Part shown: piece by piece, positions 33,755 through 43,805 of the stretch
Layout: every line of letters starts with the position of its first letter
Numbering within the stretch: position 1 is the first letter of the stretch
Origin: Sabethes cyaneus
Taxonomy: Eukaryota > Arthropoda > Insecta > Diptera > Culicidae
Direction: 5' to 3'
DNA length: 64,000 nt
Assembly: GCF_943734655.1 (NCBI RefSeq)
Contig: NC_071353.1
Location: 153,402,179 to 153,466,178, forward strand
Translations under genes and position numbers: made by a program
Notes under the pieces: model-generated
The model's database searches: none
What the model saw: the letters and a program-made list of their open reading frames with translations, nothing else
What the model was told of the DNA's origin: nothing

Positions 33755-34172
33755 ATAAGCAGTTTTATAAACAGGCTTCATTCTCGGTTTTTTGCTCAGT
33801 AGATGCTCATTTGACTACAGCGCCTCAACTAAACAGAATTTGAAAAAGTAGTGTGAAGAACAATTGTTGAGCTAATTATTGTCTACATTATTGTAGAAGA
33901 CAGTTTTATCTTTTGTATTTACGGCGCTATGCGATTGCTACCCTGTTGGTAGCCAAATGAGCGCCCTTTTTGCTACCAACGCGGTAGCAGCCCCATAGCG
34001 CTGTAAATTCAAAAGATAGAACTATACTTTTTTCTACAATATTGTAGATAATAATTAGCTCTACAATTGCCTTTTACACTACCTTTTCGAATTCTGTTCC
34101 GTTGAGGCGCTGCAGTCAAATTAGCATCTACTAAGCAAAAAACTGAAAATGAAGCCTGCTTATAAACATGGT
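33755..34172. mobile_element. foldback/MITE: about 418-bp near-complete palindrome
   Basis: The left arm (33,755-33,956) and right arm (33,980-34,172) are inverted copies with scattered differences: ACAGGCTTCATTCTC... against its complement ending GAAGCCTGCTTATAAAC; CAGCGCCTCAACT against GTTGAGGCGCTG; TACGGCGCTATG against CATAGCGCTGTA. The loop, around GCTACCCTGTTGGTAGC and GCTACCAACGCGGTAGC, is also self-complementary. No coding capacity. Target duplication not identified. Confidence 0.8.
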
Positions 34173-34364
34173 GCTAAGTCTGAAGAATATATTAAAACTT
34201 AAATTGTTCTTGGGTTATTTGACAGAAACAATCAGAATTTAGTACAGGTTTACTTAGTTAAAATATTACAGCAAAATAGTAATGATGCAAATATTGCGAT
34301 CGAAAATAGGAGAACAAACGAACGGCAGACGCGCAAATCACACGGCTTTTCAATCATCTTATTA

Positions 34365-34735
34365 TATCTTCCTTTTTTCCGTTTTCTTTTCCGTTCTCCT
34401 TTGGTCTCGTTTTCATTTTTTCTCTTAAAATTTTGCTCTAGTTTCGCCTGGTCATTTTTCTTTCCCATCCTTATCCAATTTTTCCCGTCCATTTTCTCTT
34501 TCTTTTTTGTTTCTTTTCTCTCATTTTTCTATTTGTCTCTCTCCTTTTTCTGTCCAGTCCCCTTTTAACCCTCCCATTTGCTTTTATTTTCTGCCATATG
34601 ATTTTTTCCTCTTTTTTCTCTTTTTATATCCCGTTTGTCGTTCCCGATCCTGGTCAAACGGGATAGAAAAAGAGGAGAAACACGAGAGAAAAAGATGAAG
34701 AAAATCTGGTATAAAAAAGAAAACCCGATTTAATC
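34365..34735. repeat. polypyrimidine to polypurine inversion array
   Basis: The plus strand is pyrimidine-rich from about 34,365 to 34,645 and purine-rich from about 34,660 to 34,735. At the switch, TATCCCGTTTG and CAAACGGGATA (near 34,628-34,676) form an inverted repeat with a 17-nt loop. It belongs to the same family as the polypurine arrays at 24,745, 37,130 and 61,640. Confidence 0.75.
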
Positions 34736-34969
34736 CACCTAGTGGTGAAAGGAACCTTTGTTATACCATCTCATATGTCATTTGAAATGGGCATTTCCAG
34801 GTCAAATATTATTTTTAATTTGAATTTGAATTTGTAATTTTTATACAACTGACAGAGTCAAATTCTATACACATCACTTTGAACTAAAGTCTTAAATAAG
34901 CTGTTTTCAGGCCCAGCCATTCTCAAGTTATTCAGGTGTGAAATCTAAAAATTATCTATTAAAGTTAAC

Positions 34970-35130
34970 ACATGCAAAGTATCCGATAACCGTGTAATCG
35001 ACCTTCACGAATTCGAACCAAATTTTGTCAGATTGTTCATTATAGGTCAGAAAGCAAACATCTTAAATTTGGTACCGATTGATACCCCCCACGATTAGTG
35101 GCAGTACCTCCTTTTTAACAGAAAAGACCC
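34970..35130. repeat. dispersed repeat, copy of 39,068-39,300
   Basis: The segment shares with 39,085-39,230 the blocks GTGTNATCGACCTTCACG, AACCAAANTTTG.CAGATT, GGTCAGAAAG and GACCCGTTTTGTC versus TACCCGTTTTGGTC. Non-coding; the same family flanks the element at 38,468. Confidence 0.55.
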
Positions 35131-35178
35131 GTTTTGTCAAACCTTTTTATTTTTTACTTACAGATAAACGTGGAAATC

Positions 35179-35432
35179 TCGACCAACATGTCAAAAGGTT
35201 CAATGTGTAAATGAGAGATTCTCTATGTGTCTCCTCTCTTATGCTTATTACGGAGACATAAATGCATTTCAACCCAATTTTTCTAAAGGATTTTAGCTTT
35301 CCAATAACACCGGCAACCGTTCCATGCAAAATAGATGCATTCATGTGCATTTATGCCGCCGTAATAAGCGTAAGAGACGAGGCGCAAAAAGAATCTCATT
35401 TGCACATTGGACCTTTCGAAATATTGCTCGTC
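35179..35432. mobile_element. inverted-repeat element, about 250 bp
   Basis: Left arm (about 35,179-35,270) and right arm (about 35,335-35,432) are inverted copies: AAAGGTTCAATGTGTAAATG against CATTTGCACATTGGACCTTT, and CTTATGCTTATTACGG against CCGTAATAAGCGTAAG. The central 60 bp is unpaired. Non-coding MITE-like structure; ends and target duplication not resolved. Confidence 0.6.
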
Positions 35433-35719
35433 AAATATTAGGATTAGAAGAAACTATATTCACATTCAAATTCCAATTCCAATCGAAAATAGTCGAGAAA
35501 AAAATGCCTTTTTAAGCGTTTTGAGCTGGAAATGTTCATACAGATATCGACACGTCTTCGGAACTTAATTCAACTGTTTGTTAATGCTGTGCTAGTTATC
35601 ATCCATATGCATCCTAGCGATAAACAATCTTCAGTGTGTATTTTAACCTACTAAATAACTTTATAGAACATATGAAAGCAATGAAAACAGCGTGTACAGA
35701 ATTTTTGAGCAGAACTGAT

Positions 35720-35935
35720 TTTAAAGTGGCTGTTTGTCTCGGGGTACAATGCTAGCCTAACAAGCCAATCGTCGTATGTTCGAATCTCGACTGATCGGTG
35801 CCGTTACAGATTTAATAGGATCTTTGCCCTAGCCCGTAATTTTCCTGTACTCTAATAACCGGCTGCGAAGTCTGTCGATAAAGAAGGGTTAAGTTCTAAA
35901 GGACGTTTACACCCATGACTTTGCTTTGCTTGAAT
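35720..35935 (+). mobile_element. tRNA-derived SINE
   Basis: The head contains CTAGCCTAACAAGCCAATCG and a box B-like GTTCGAATCTC at 35,778-35,788, the internal RNA polymerase III promoter expected of a tRNA-derived SINE. The body has AATTTTCCTGTACTC and CGGCTGCGAAGTCTGTCG, and the tail has GACTTTGCTTTGCTT. From memory, similar SINEs are common in Aedes. A truncated inverted copy lies at 1,025-1,130. Confidence 0.7.
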
Positions 35936-36419
35936 TTAAACTGGTTTCTTTAAACAAATCATTAAATTTCGCAACCAGTAAGAGATAGATAGTTACTATT
36001 TGCAACAAAGTTGCTTATTTTAGTGTGTTCTACAATTTTTGTGAAGACGCTATTTTTTCGACGCGTTTCAAAAATAAAAATTTGTGTCACCCTTCTAAGC
36101 GGATTCACGGTCACCCTAAAAGTGTAAGGAAATGTGCTATATTTTATTAATTAACTGCTGCAAGGAACACCCGTTGAAAAATTACACATTTTTACTATAT
36201 TATTCTGTTTTTGAGGTTTGGTTCCATTAAAGGTTTGGCCATTAAGGTTTTTTTGAATAAATTTCATCAATCATTTTTAAATATCTTTTGACCAGTAGAA
36301 CCAATCCTTATGAAATTTGGTAAATACATTTACAGTGGTAAGACCTCTCGTTTAATACTAAAACAATTGAAACTAGATAAATTATCTTGGTTAAAATCGC
36401 TATAAAGTATTGTAAATTT
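35936..36419. other. no gene recognised
   Basis: AT-rich sequence between the SINE and the 300-bp duplication; no domain recognised. Confidence 0.35.
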
Positions 36420-36875
36420 TAACGTGTAACTTCAATTGCTCATAACTTTCAAACTAAAAGTCCAATCAAAAAACCATTCAATAGTGATCTATCCGGATAT
36501 ATTACCTTTCAAATGAGACTAATAGCGCATAAATCGGCTTGGCCATCTCTGAGAAACAGGCGATAATTATTACGTTGTCAAAACACGTTTTTAAGCATAA
36601 CTTTTAAACAACTTGTTTGTTTTCAATAAAACTTTCTGAAAATTTTTATAATTCAGCAAGAGCTTTCGTTTGGTACTAAGATCATTGAAATCGGTTGTGT
36701 GGTTGCGGAGAAAATCGTGTCACGTAGTTTTCACATTTTTGCTTATAACTTTTAAACGGAACATCGGACCATGAAGCAATTCAATAGTGATATACTAGGC
36801 AGTAATACCTTTCAAATGAGACTAATAACGCATAAATCGGTTCAGCCATATCCGAGAAACAGGCGATAGAAAATA
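36420..36875. repeat. duplicated unit of about 300 bp
   Basis: Two units about 299 bp apart: CATTCAATAGTGATCTATC ... CCTTTCAAATGAGACTAATA ... GAGAAACAGGCGATA at 36,477-36,565, and the equivalent at 36,776-36,868. Preceding text also repeats (GCTCATAACTTTCAAAC and GCTTATAACTTTTAAAC). Non-coding. Confidence 0.7.
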
Positions 36876-36880
36876 AGCTG

Positions 36881-36936
36881 CACACACACACATACACACA
36901 CACACACACACATACACACACACATACACACACAGA
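36881..36936. repeat. (CA)n microsatellite
   Basis: 56-bp run of CA with interspersed CATA. It follows the 300-bp duplication and is followed by GATTCGGCCCTCCGGGCCTC, itself a short palindrome. Confidence 0.95.
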
Positions 36937-37129
36937 CATTGCTCAGTTCGTCGAGCTCTATCGATTGGTATATGTGATTCGGCCCTCCGGGCCTCGGATC
37001 AGTTTTGTGTTTTTCGACCAATTTCTAAACCTTTGTTATATACTATAACAAAGGTAAAAACGAAAGAAAACTCGTGACACAATAGGCCATAGGAATAAAA
37101 GAGTTAGAGCAAACTCTCCCATAAGATTT

Positions 37130-37880
37130 ACACGAGAAAAGCAATGTAAACTGTTTTATTAATACGGCCTAACGAAAGGGAAGAGGGGACGCACAAAGAA
37201 AAGTGGAAAATGGAGAGATGAAAACGGGAGAAAAACGGCAGAAAAAGAACGAAAAAGAAAACAAGACAAGAAAAATGAGAAAAAAACGATAAAAAGCACA
37301 GGGAAAATGAGAGAAAATGAGGACAGGAGAAAAAACAGAACAAAAAAGAAAAAAAGGATAAAAAGTAGGAACAAGAAAGGAGAAAATACAGGAATGCAGA
37401 AAATTTTCTCTTTTTCTGAAGAAAAAAATGAAAACGGAATAAACAGACAATGTGGCAGAAGAAAAAAAACTGCCAAACACGATAAGAGAAAGAACGGAAC
37501 AAAACACAAAATATGCGAAAATGGGTTAACGTAATAGAAAACATAAATAACGAGATTGGAGTAAAATGGTGGTAAAAAGGGAAAAACATAAAAGAGAAAA
37601 ATATGAGGGAAATCAGGATAGAAAGGAAGAAAAACGGGTCAAGAAAATAGAAGAAAGAAAAAACAGAGGGCAGAAAAAAGAAAACACGATCGAGGAAAGG
37701 AGGGAAAACGAGACAAATAGAGAGAAGACGGGACAGAAAAAAAACCTCATAGAATAGGTGGGATAGCAAAAAAGAGAATATGGAATGGACAATTATAGAA
37801 ACCAAAATAAATGAGAGAAAACCAGTCCCGAAAATAAGAAAAAATGAGACAGCAAACGGAACAGTGCAACAAAAAACTTT
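37130..37880 (+). repeat. polypurine array, about 750 bp
   Basis: The plus strand is nearly all A/G with AAAACGGGA-, AGAAAAAGAACG- and AAAATGAGA-type motifs. Phe/Ser/Leu-rich frames on the complement (up to 225 codons) are compositional. It probably formed one array with 34,365-34,735 before insertion of the 34,754-37,055 unit, but this is inference. Confidence 0.8.
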
Positions 37881-38369
37881 GGACAGAATAAAGCAAAACG
37901 TGATAAAAAAGGAATAATGTTAGAAATAAGAAAAAATTATGAAGATTACGTAGGATCACGAAGGCAAGTACAATTCGAATAAATAAATAATGAATTGTAA
38001 TCAACTAACTGACGCAAAGCAGCAAATGAAACGCTCAAAAACTATTCTCGGATAAGAGAGTCGCTGATTTTGCGCACTTTAAGACTTGCTGCGTCACGTC
38101 ACATGCACAAATATCCCTTCAGTCTTGTTTCCGTGCAACACAACAGTTCCGAACAAATTCTTGTAGTATATGGATGCAATCAGGCAAAAGGAAAGGATGA
38201 CCGCTCACTCTTCTATGACGTTTCACTTTCAGGGCAACAAATTGGACTAGATAAAATCGGTTAAAGACGGTGGGGTTTTGTTGCTTTTTATTGTAAAAGG
38301 AGGCCACACTGGTTAACTATCGTCGCTGCCTGTGAAGCAAGGTAATCTTGTCTTGTGGAAAATGTATGG

Positions 38370-38458
38370 GGAAATTTGACCTTGAAACATTACATACAAA
38401 TTTTTGAAACTTTTCACTATTGAGCGTAAAAAAGATTGTTATAAATATGTTACTGGGT
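38370..38458. repeat. dispersed repeat, block B copy
   Basis: CTTGAAACATTACATACAAA ... TTTTCACTATTGAGCGTA ... ATATGTTACT matches block B of the repeat at 2,522-2,592. It is followed by GGGTCATTCCACG, the host sequence of the next element. Confidence 0.55.
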
Positions 38459-38467
38459 CATTCCACG

Positions 38468-39058
38468 GGATTGCTTACAAATGACCGAAACACAAAAGGC
38501 CGAATTACAAAAAGCCGAAACACGAATGACCGAACTTCATATTTGGCCGAAAATATTTACGGTCTTCAACCTGCACAAACGTTAGGTACATGCTGTCCTT
38601 ACTCGCTCCCGCTCGTTTGGATTTAACTAAGAGATAATCCCTACTAGTCAGTAAACCTAGGAAAATGCATGCGCCTAAACAGTATTGGTTTCGCTTGGCG
38701 CTTCCGACAGCGGGTCACCGGCGCACACACGCGGCCTGTGGCCGTCTCGCCCTGAATCATCTAGGAAACATTTGCTACTGACACGGTAAATAGGTCTCGC
38801 ACCTTATAATGGACGTAAATCATTTGCACTTAGAGGAAGAAAGAACTTTCAATCATCTATACCCTATAGTAAATAGATGTGTTGCTTTTTGTGTTTTTTG
38901 TTCGACTAACGTTATTACTTAACTGCTGCCAATTCAAATTTTTTTATTAGATATTCCGAAAAACTACGGCATTTCGTGATTCGGCCTTCTGAGACTGTTG
39001 TTGAAATTCGGTCATTTGAATTTCGGCCATTCGTGTTTCGGCCATTCGGTACCAGCCC
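38468..39058. mobile_element. non-autonomous element, 591 bp, 9-bp target-site duplication
   Basis: It is flanked by CATTCCACG at 38,459-38,467 and 39,059-39,067. Termini start GG and carry short repeats: left ATGACCGAAACAC..AAGGCCGAATTAC..AAAGCCGAAACACGAATGACCGAA, gapped; right, in complement, GAATGGCCGAAACACGAATGGCCGAAATTCAAATGACCGAA (gapped) equivalents. So each end is a mini-array of a 15-bp GGCCGAAACACGAAT unit in opposite orientation. Non-coding. A 9-bp duplication fits Mutator-like elements; family membership is inference. Confidence 0.7.
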
Positions 39059-39067
39059 CATTCCACG

Positions 39068-39300
39068 TCAAGTGTCCGAGTCCCGTGTGATCGACCTTCA
39101 CGGATTTGGACCAAACTTTGCCAGATTATTCGTTTTCGGTCAGAAAGTAAAAATCCAAAATTTGAAGCCGGTTGGATATTCCCTCGATTAAAGGATGCAT
39201 CTCCATTTTGAGGGAAAGTACCCGTTTTGGTCTAATCCTCTTATTTTCTTTTGCTTATACCTCCGGAAATATTAAGTTTAGAAAGACACTATTTTCTCAT
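39068..39300. repeat. dispersed repeat, host of the 9-bp-TSD element
   Basis: GTGTCCGAGTCCCGTGTGAT ... GACCTTCACGGATTTGGACC ... AGTACCCGTTTTGGTC matches 34,970-35,130. The preceding TCATTCCACG belongs to the same host repeat, supporting the target-site reading of the neighbouring insertion. Confidence 0.55.
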
Positions 39301-39554
39301 TTTCAAAGGAAATTACCCAAGGAATTCGAAAACGATATTATTTTTGAGCACCAGTGCTGCCAAATATTTTTTAACTCGATTTGAAAACTAAATTTACATT
39401 TTTCTCTCAATGAGTACAATTTGATCTCAAAACTTCCAACTTCATTTGCAGAGCTAGACATAAGAATCACTCATCGCTCCTAGGTGTTCTTTGCCGATCC
39501 TGAGATATAGCGTTTTAAAGCAAAAAATCCGTCCTTTTTTTATGTAAAACAAAG

Positions 39555-40650
39555 GGGGCATCCATAAAGTACGTCACGCTTATAGGGGGGAGGGGGGGTT
39601 GACCTAATCGTGACGGTTTGTGACGTAGGGGGGAGGGGGGGTATGAAGTTATGTGACGTCACATGAAAAAAAATCAAATGGAAATTTATTCGGGAAATTA
39701 TAATTTAGCCTTCATTTGAAGATACAACTATTAAAGGCTTCTATAAAATTAACGTACTGATAGATTTTAAAACAAATAGTTAAATTTTTTGAATGAACAC
39801 TTTTTTGAACATATATGTGTGAACAGGACTCATTTATTCTATGTAGTATGAACTCTCCATTAAGGCTTTACAGAATATGCAGTACACCGCTGAAGAGCTG
39901 CTTGAGTACCGTCCTGCCTAAAAGATTTTTGCAACCGCAAATAGCAGTCGCACAAACTCCTGAAGGGTTACGGGATGCTACCAGAGACCCACGGCAATGT
40001 TTTCCCTTGATATTCGTGCTGAACTCAATCGATGAACAAAAACTCATACCGAAGTTCCACGGCTGCTTTTAAGGTTTTTCGGTATAATTTATACTGCCCC
40101 TCACTCAAAAGCTCTCTGAAAGATAGGGTTTAAGCCACTTGCGGATTAAATTTCGCATCTAAAGTAGTGTTGAATGATTACACGATTGAAGAAATACACA
40201 AAATGACAAAGTCCCTCAGAAAAGTTCTTCCAAGGCGTGTTGCTGCAAGACGTCAGCTGGAAGTCCTGATTCTTTCAACTAGATCAGACGAATTTGAGTG
40301 GATGAATGTAAAGGGCGTAGATATGCGCTAAACATTAATCGACGGCACGTCAGCGACTTCTGAAGCATATCCGATTGCAGCAATTGAAGATCATCTTCAA
40401 AATCCGTGAATCGATGACTTATAAGCTCGAAAATTTTCCTTTTTTTTTATTTGCTGAAATTCATTTGATAGCTTTAAATAAAAAGGTTGGAATGAATATT
40501 TAATTTTTTTGTTGTGAAGGGGGGGGGGGGATTGCCGTGACGTGACGTACTTTTTCAGGGGGGGTCACGAATGTGTGACGAAATGTGACAAGGGGGGGAG
40601 GGGGGTTTGATTTTGGTCAAAATTTGCGTGACGTACTAAATGGATGTCGC
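39555..40650. mobile_element. 1.1-kb DNA element with G-rich subterminal blocks
   Basis: Imperfect terminal inverted repeats: GGGGCATCCATAAAGTACGT against the complement GCGACATCCATTTAGTACGT, both continuing CACGC. It is flanked by CAAAG (39,550-39,554 and 40,651-40,655), a candidate 5-bp duplication. Subterminal blocks near 39,587-39,645 and 40,519-40,610 hold long G runs on the same strand. From memory, similar ends are widespread in mosquito genomes. The interior holds a decayed reading frame. Superfamily not assigned. Confidence 0.65.
39815..40410 (+). pseudogene. decayed reading frame of unknown identity inside DNA element
   Basis: Two protein-like stretches in different frames. First, 39,935-40,072: AVAQTPEGLRDATRDPRQCF, PLIFVLNSIDEQKLIPKFHG. 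Second, about 40,145-40,410: VVLNDYTIEEIHKMTKSLRK, VLPRRVAARRQLEVLILSTR, SDEFEWMNVKGVDMR, stop, TLIDGTSATSEAYPIAAIED. The charged, balanced composition unlike the surrounding AT-rich DNA suggests former coding sequence. I do not recognise the family. It could be the element's own transposase remnant or a captured host fragment. Confidence 0.4.
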
Positions 40651-40744
40651 CAAAGAGAAAATTACTTTTTTTGAAGCAGTGAGTCTCTATGCAATATAAA
40701 AATACTTAGACATATCGTGAAAGCGTTTAAACAAATTTACAAAA

Positions 40745-41140
40745 ACACACACATGCTAAATTTGGTTCCATTTGCTTGATTAGTTCTAGAGTTATGAGGA
40801 AATTTGTATGTCATTTGTATGGGAGCTTCCCCTCCCAAGAAACAATGTGAGTTTTATTGTACTCTTATTACAGTGTTCAAGACCAATTTTGGTCTTAAAT
40901 ACCATCATAAGACAATCATAATGTAATAAAACCCAAATTGTTACTGGTGCTCTTAAAGGGGAGAGGAGTCATAATTCCCCTCCTAAAGAGGGAAGGGGTC
41001 TCAATTCACCATAGAAAAAAATGTTGTCTCTAAAAACACGCACATGCTAAATTTTGTTCCATTTGCTCGATTAGTTCTCGAGTTATGCAGAAATTTGTGT
41101 TTCATTTGTATGGGAGCTTCCCCTCTTAGTGGGGGGACGG
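40745..41140. repeat. tandem repeat, about 144-bp unit
   Basis: Two well-matched units (TTGGTTCCATTTGCTTGATT ... GTATGGGAGCTTCCCCTC) near 40,758 and 41,046, 288 bp apart, with a degenerate unit between, giving a period near 144 bp. The same family recurs at 53,560-53,995 with 142-144-bp spacing. Non-coding. Confidence 0.7.
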
Positions 41141-41151
41141 CCAGTGACGTA

Positions 41152-41195
41152 GCCAGGATTTTCGTTTGGGGGGGGGGCTTCGGCCTAAAACATCT
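41152..41195. mobile_element. solo end of a hAT-type element
   Basis: CAGTGACGTAGCCAGGATTT followed by TCGTTTG and ten G. It matches the CAG(C/T)(C/G)ACGTAGCCAG terminus of the 169-bp MITE at 15,068. No partner end or 8-bp duplication was found; it abuts the LOA fragment. Confidence 0.6.
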
Positions 41196-42000
41196 TTAAT
41201 CATAAACTGAACTGCTGACCTAGACTATGCTGTCAAACCAACTTCAACCATCTGTCCCCATGGCATGCTGTCCCCTGTTTGGCAAAACCTAGGGACTGAA
41301 ACCTCAACTACCCCTTTGGTTATACACAACTATTGCACAGCCTAGGCTAACTTATGCCGCTCTTGTATGGTCGCCAAAGGTGAATGAGGTGACAGTGCCG
41401 GACAAGCTAAGCAAAGTTCAACGCCTGGCATGTTTGTTAGTGACCAATGCCATGCGCACAACATCAACTGCAGCCGTGGAGGCAATGTTATGCTTGCTAC
41501 CTTTACATTGTCATGTGCAGAAGGAAGTCGATCTCGGTTCACTAAGTTTGCAAACGTGCCGTTACACACTTGAAGGGAACCAAATTGGTCGCGTCTTAAA
41601 GGAGTTCAAACTATCAGCCCTAGTAATGACAATATCTGACTGGATGGAGGCACAGTCTAACATGGTTGTTCCATATAGTGTAATTGATACAGATCGCACT
41701 ATTTAGAACACTGGAGGGCCCGTTCTTCCATATGGTACCATCTGTTTCTTTACAGATGGATCAAAAATTGAGAGTTGCACAGTCTACGGATCCGGAACAA
41801 AGGCAGTTCTTCCACCGTAGGCAAATGGCCCACCGTTTTCCAAGCAGAAGTATATACAATTTGGGAGTGCAGCACAACTTTCAAGGGAACTACCCCACCA
41901 GAACAAAGTTTCATTATTTCTCAGCAGTTCATTGACTCCGAACCGTTTCTGGGCACCTCCATATCTGCTGTTAAAAGCGGATATGAAATGGGGAAGGCAA
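41195..42000 (+). pseudogene. LOA-clade LINE RNase H-region fragment
   Basis: Decayed C-terminal part of a second LOA-type copy: VQRLACLLVTNAMRTTSTAA near 41,418, SALVMTISDWMEAQSNM near 41,617, then FFTDGSKIESCTVYGSGTKA near 41,748 (start of RNase H with its first Asp) and FQAEVYTIWECST near 41,840 (with its Glu). The following catalytic part is deleted; the frame jumps to FIDSEPFLGTSISAVKSGYE. Stops and frame changes are frequent. It overlaps in content with 23,201-24,050 but retains different pieces. Confidence 0.75.
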
Positions 42001-42200
42001 ATAAGGAGCGTCCAATATAGCTCTAGCCATCCCAAGCCCCTACCTAGCGCATCCACGTGGCCATACCTGGTAATGCTCTATTGAGTAGCCAAGCTAGGAG
42101 GTGCGATACTGGGTGGTTCCCGCCTGCCTGATCTCAAAACCGCGGTTTTGGGCGGACGGCGAGCCACACGGTCTTGCTAATAGGTAGGCCTAATATAAGT
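42001..42200. repeat. GC-richer repeat, probable element tail
   Basis: GC-richer block (CCCTACCTAGCGCATCCACG ... GGGTGGTTCCCGCCTGCCTG ... GAGCCACACGG ... TAGGTAGGCC) directly after the LOA fragment. It resembles repeats I recall from Aedes genomes, but the class is not known to me. No coding frame. Confidence 0.35.
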
Positions 42201-43560
42201 TATTTTAATTATTTTTTTTTCGTTTTAGCTTATGAAGTATCTCCTGCTATATAGTAAAAACTTTGGCCAAAACGAGTTTTAATACTGCACATGGATACCA
42301 GAATGAAAAAATTAAATTAACTATTAGAAGCACTTATGGAACTTCAAAGGACGCTATTCTATTTCATACGAAGGACTGCTGGTGAGATTGTTCTATTTTT
42401 GTTCATACGTACCAAATTCCATCTAAATATCATATTATTAATAGTATTATTATTGATATCATAAATGTGGAAGGCTGGATGATGGAGTGGATTGCCAACC
42501 TGAATCCTTAAGGTCTGAAGCAAATATGGCACTCCTCAATTCAAAACAAACAAATCATCACGTTGGTTAAAGTTGGTACAGTGAAAAGGATTATTACATG
42601 CAAGGATCCTAATGCTGGAAGGCGACTCTTATAACCCCGGAATGCGCGCAAGTGCCTCTGCTTGTGGGTCCGCCCAATCCCTTTAGGCCCTTCTGTAACA
42701 GCATTAGTGAGACATTCATTTGATAATCAAATTTGGATCTACTGTAATTCTACCTACATACATTGGCAATTCTTTGAAATGATGGTGGCTTTCCCCTACC
42801 ACACTACCACGTACCTCAATATCTTCCCCCTCAGCATTCAGTCCCTAGTTTCGGTTTTCTTAAGGGGACATAAACGACTAAAACTTCTGAAAATTTTATT
42901 ATTTTTTTATTTCAGATTTTGATTCTGCAGTCTTTTCTGCTTATTACGATACTAATTTTGTAATGATCCGACCACGGGAAGTGGCCGAAAAACGATCATA
43001 CACATAAGCATTCCAGTGCGGAATAATATCTACGGAATAAAACGCCGCTCCTGAAAAACCTCGTTTTCAAACTTTATGTACCTTTTTCTCATAAACTACA
43101 CAACGTATTGGAACAAACTTTATTTTGTTTTGTTGGTAAAAGCTTGACAAAGACTTTTAGAACTTTGATTTGATACCCCATTTGCAATATTGCTGATGAA
43201 AATTCAAAACAGCCAATTTTCAGTTCCGGTAGAACCGATACCGAATGTTCCGGAGTGTGGGACATGAACTTGCGCTCTACAGGATAATGTAAGATTCATT
43301 TTTATTGACCACAAATGAAATAGATAACTTTTGCGCACTCTGTCAAGCAGATTTATAGTATTATTTCACATGCTACTTATGATGTCAAAAAAAAATCCTA
43401 CTGCGATCTGGAATATCTCCGGGAAAATGGAACCAAAATTTCTTTCTTAGGTCAATCTATTGTGGTTCTTTTAAGACTAATTGCATAAAAATCAAATGAA
43501 ACTAAGTGGAGATAGAGCCAAAAGTGTAACTGCAAGTACCATCATTTTTGATGTCGGGGA
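42201..43560. other. no gene recognised
   Basis: AT-rich spacer of about 1.4 kb. Short frames without motifs. No clear inverted repeat or satellite recognised. Confidence 0.35.
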
Positions 43561-43805
43561 CGTAAAGGGTTGTCGTAGTTTTGTCCCTACCAGTCCACCC
43601 CGGTACCAACACACCCAGTGTGGTTTTTAATACCAATGTGCCCCGACGGTAGGCACCAGACTGTTAGCTCCTACAACAATGCAGTCGATAATCGTCTATC
43701 TTCTTGGTGGTAGAAGCAAAGGGCAGTCGTATTACAAATAATAACTATCACCGTGGGAGCGTATGTGTGGGACAAAACTAGATCTGAGACTAGTTAATAC
43801 ATGGG

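Larger units (their letters stand above)
34754..37055. mobile_element. candidate 2.3-kb element bounded by ACCTTTGTTATA
   Basis: ACCTTTGTTATA at 34,754-34,765 and its exact complement TATAACAAAGGT at 37,044-37,055 lie 2.3 kb apart, inside flanking polypurine arrays. The right end is also a local palindrome (37,029-37,055). The interior is non-coding and holds an inverted-repeat element, a SINE, a 300-bp duplication and a CA microsatellite. Only 12 bp of terminal match and no clear target duplication make the single-element view tentative. Confidence 0.4.
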
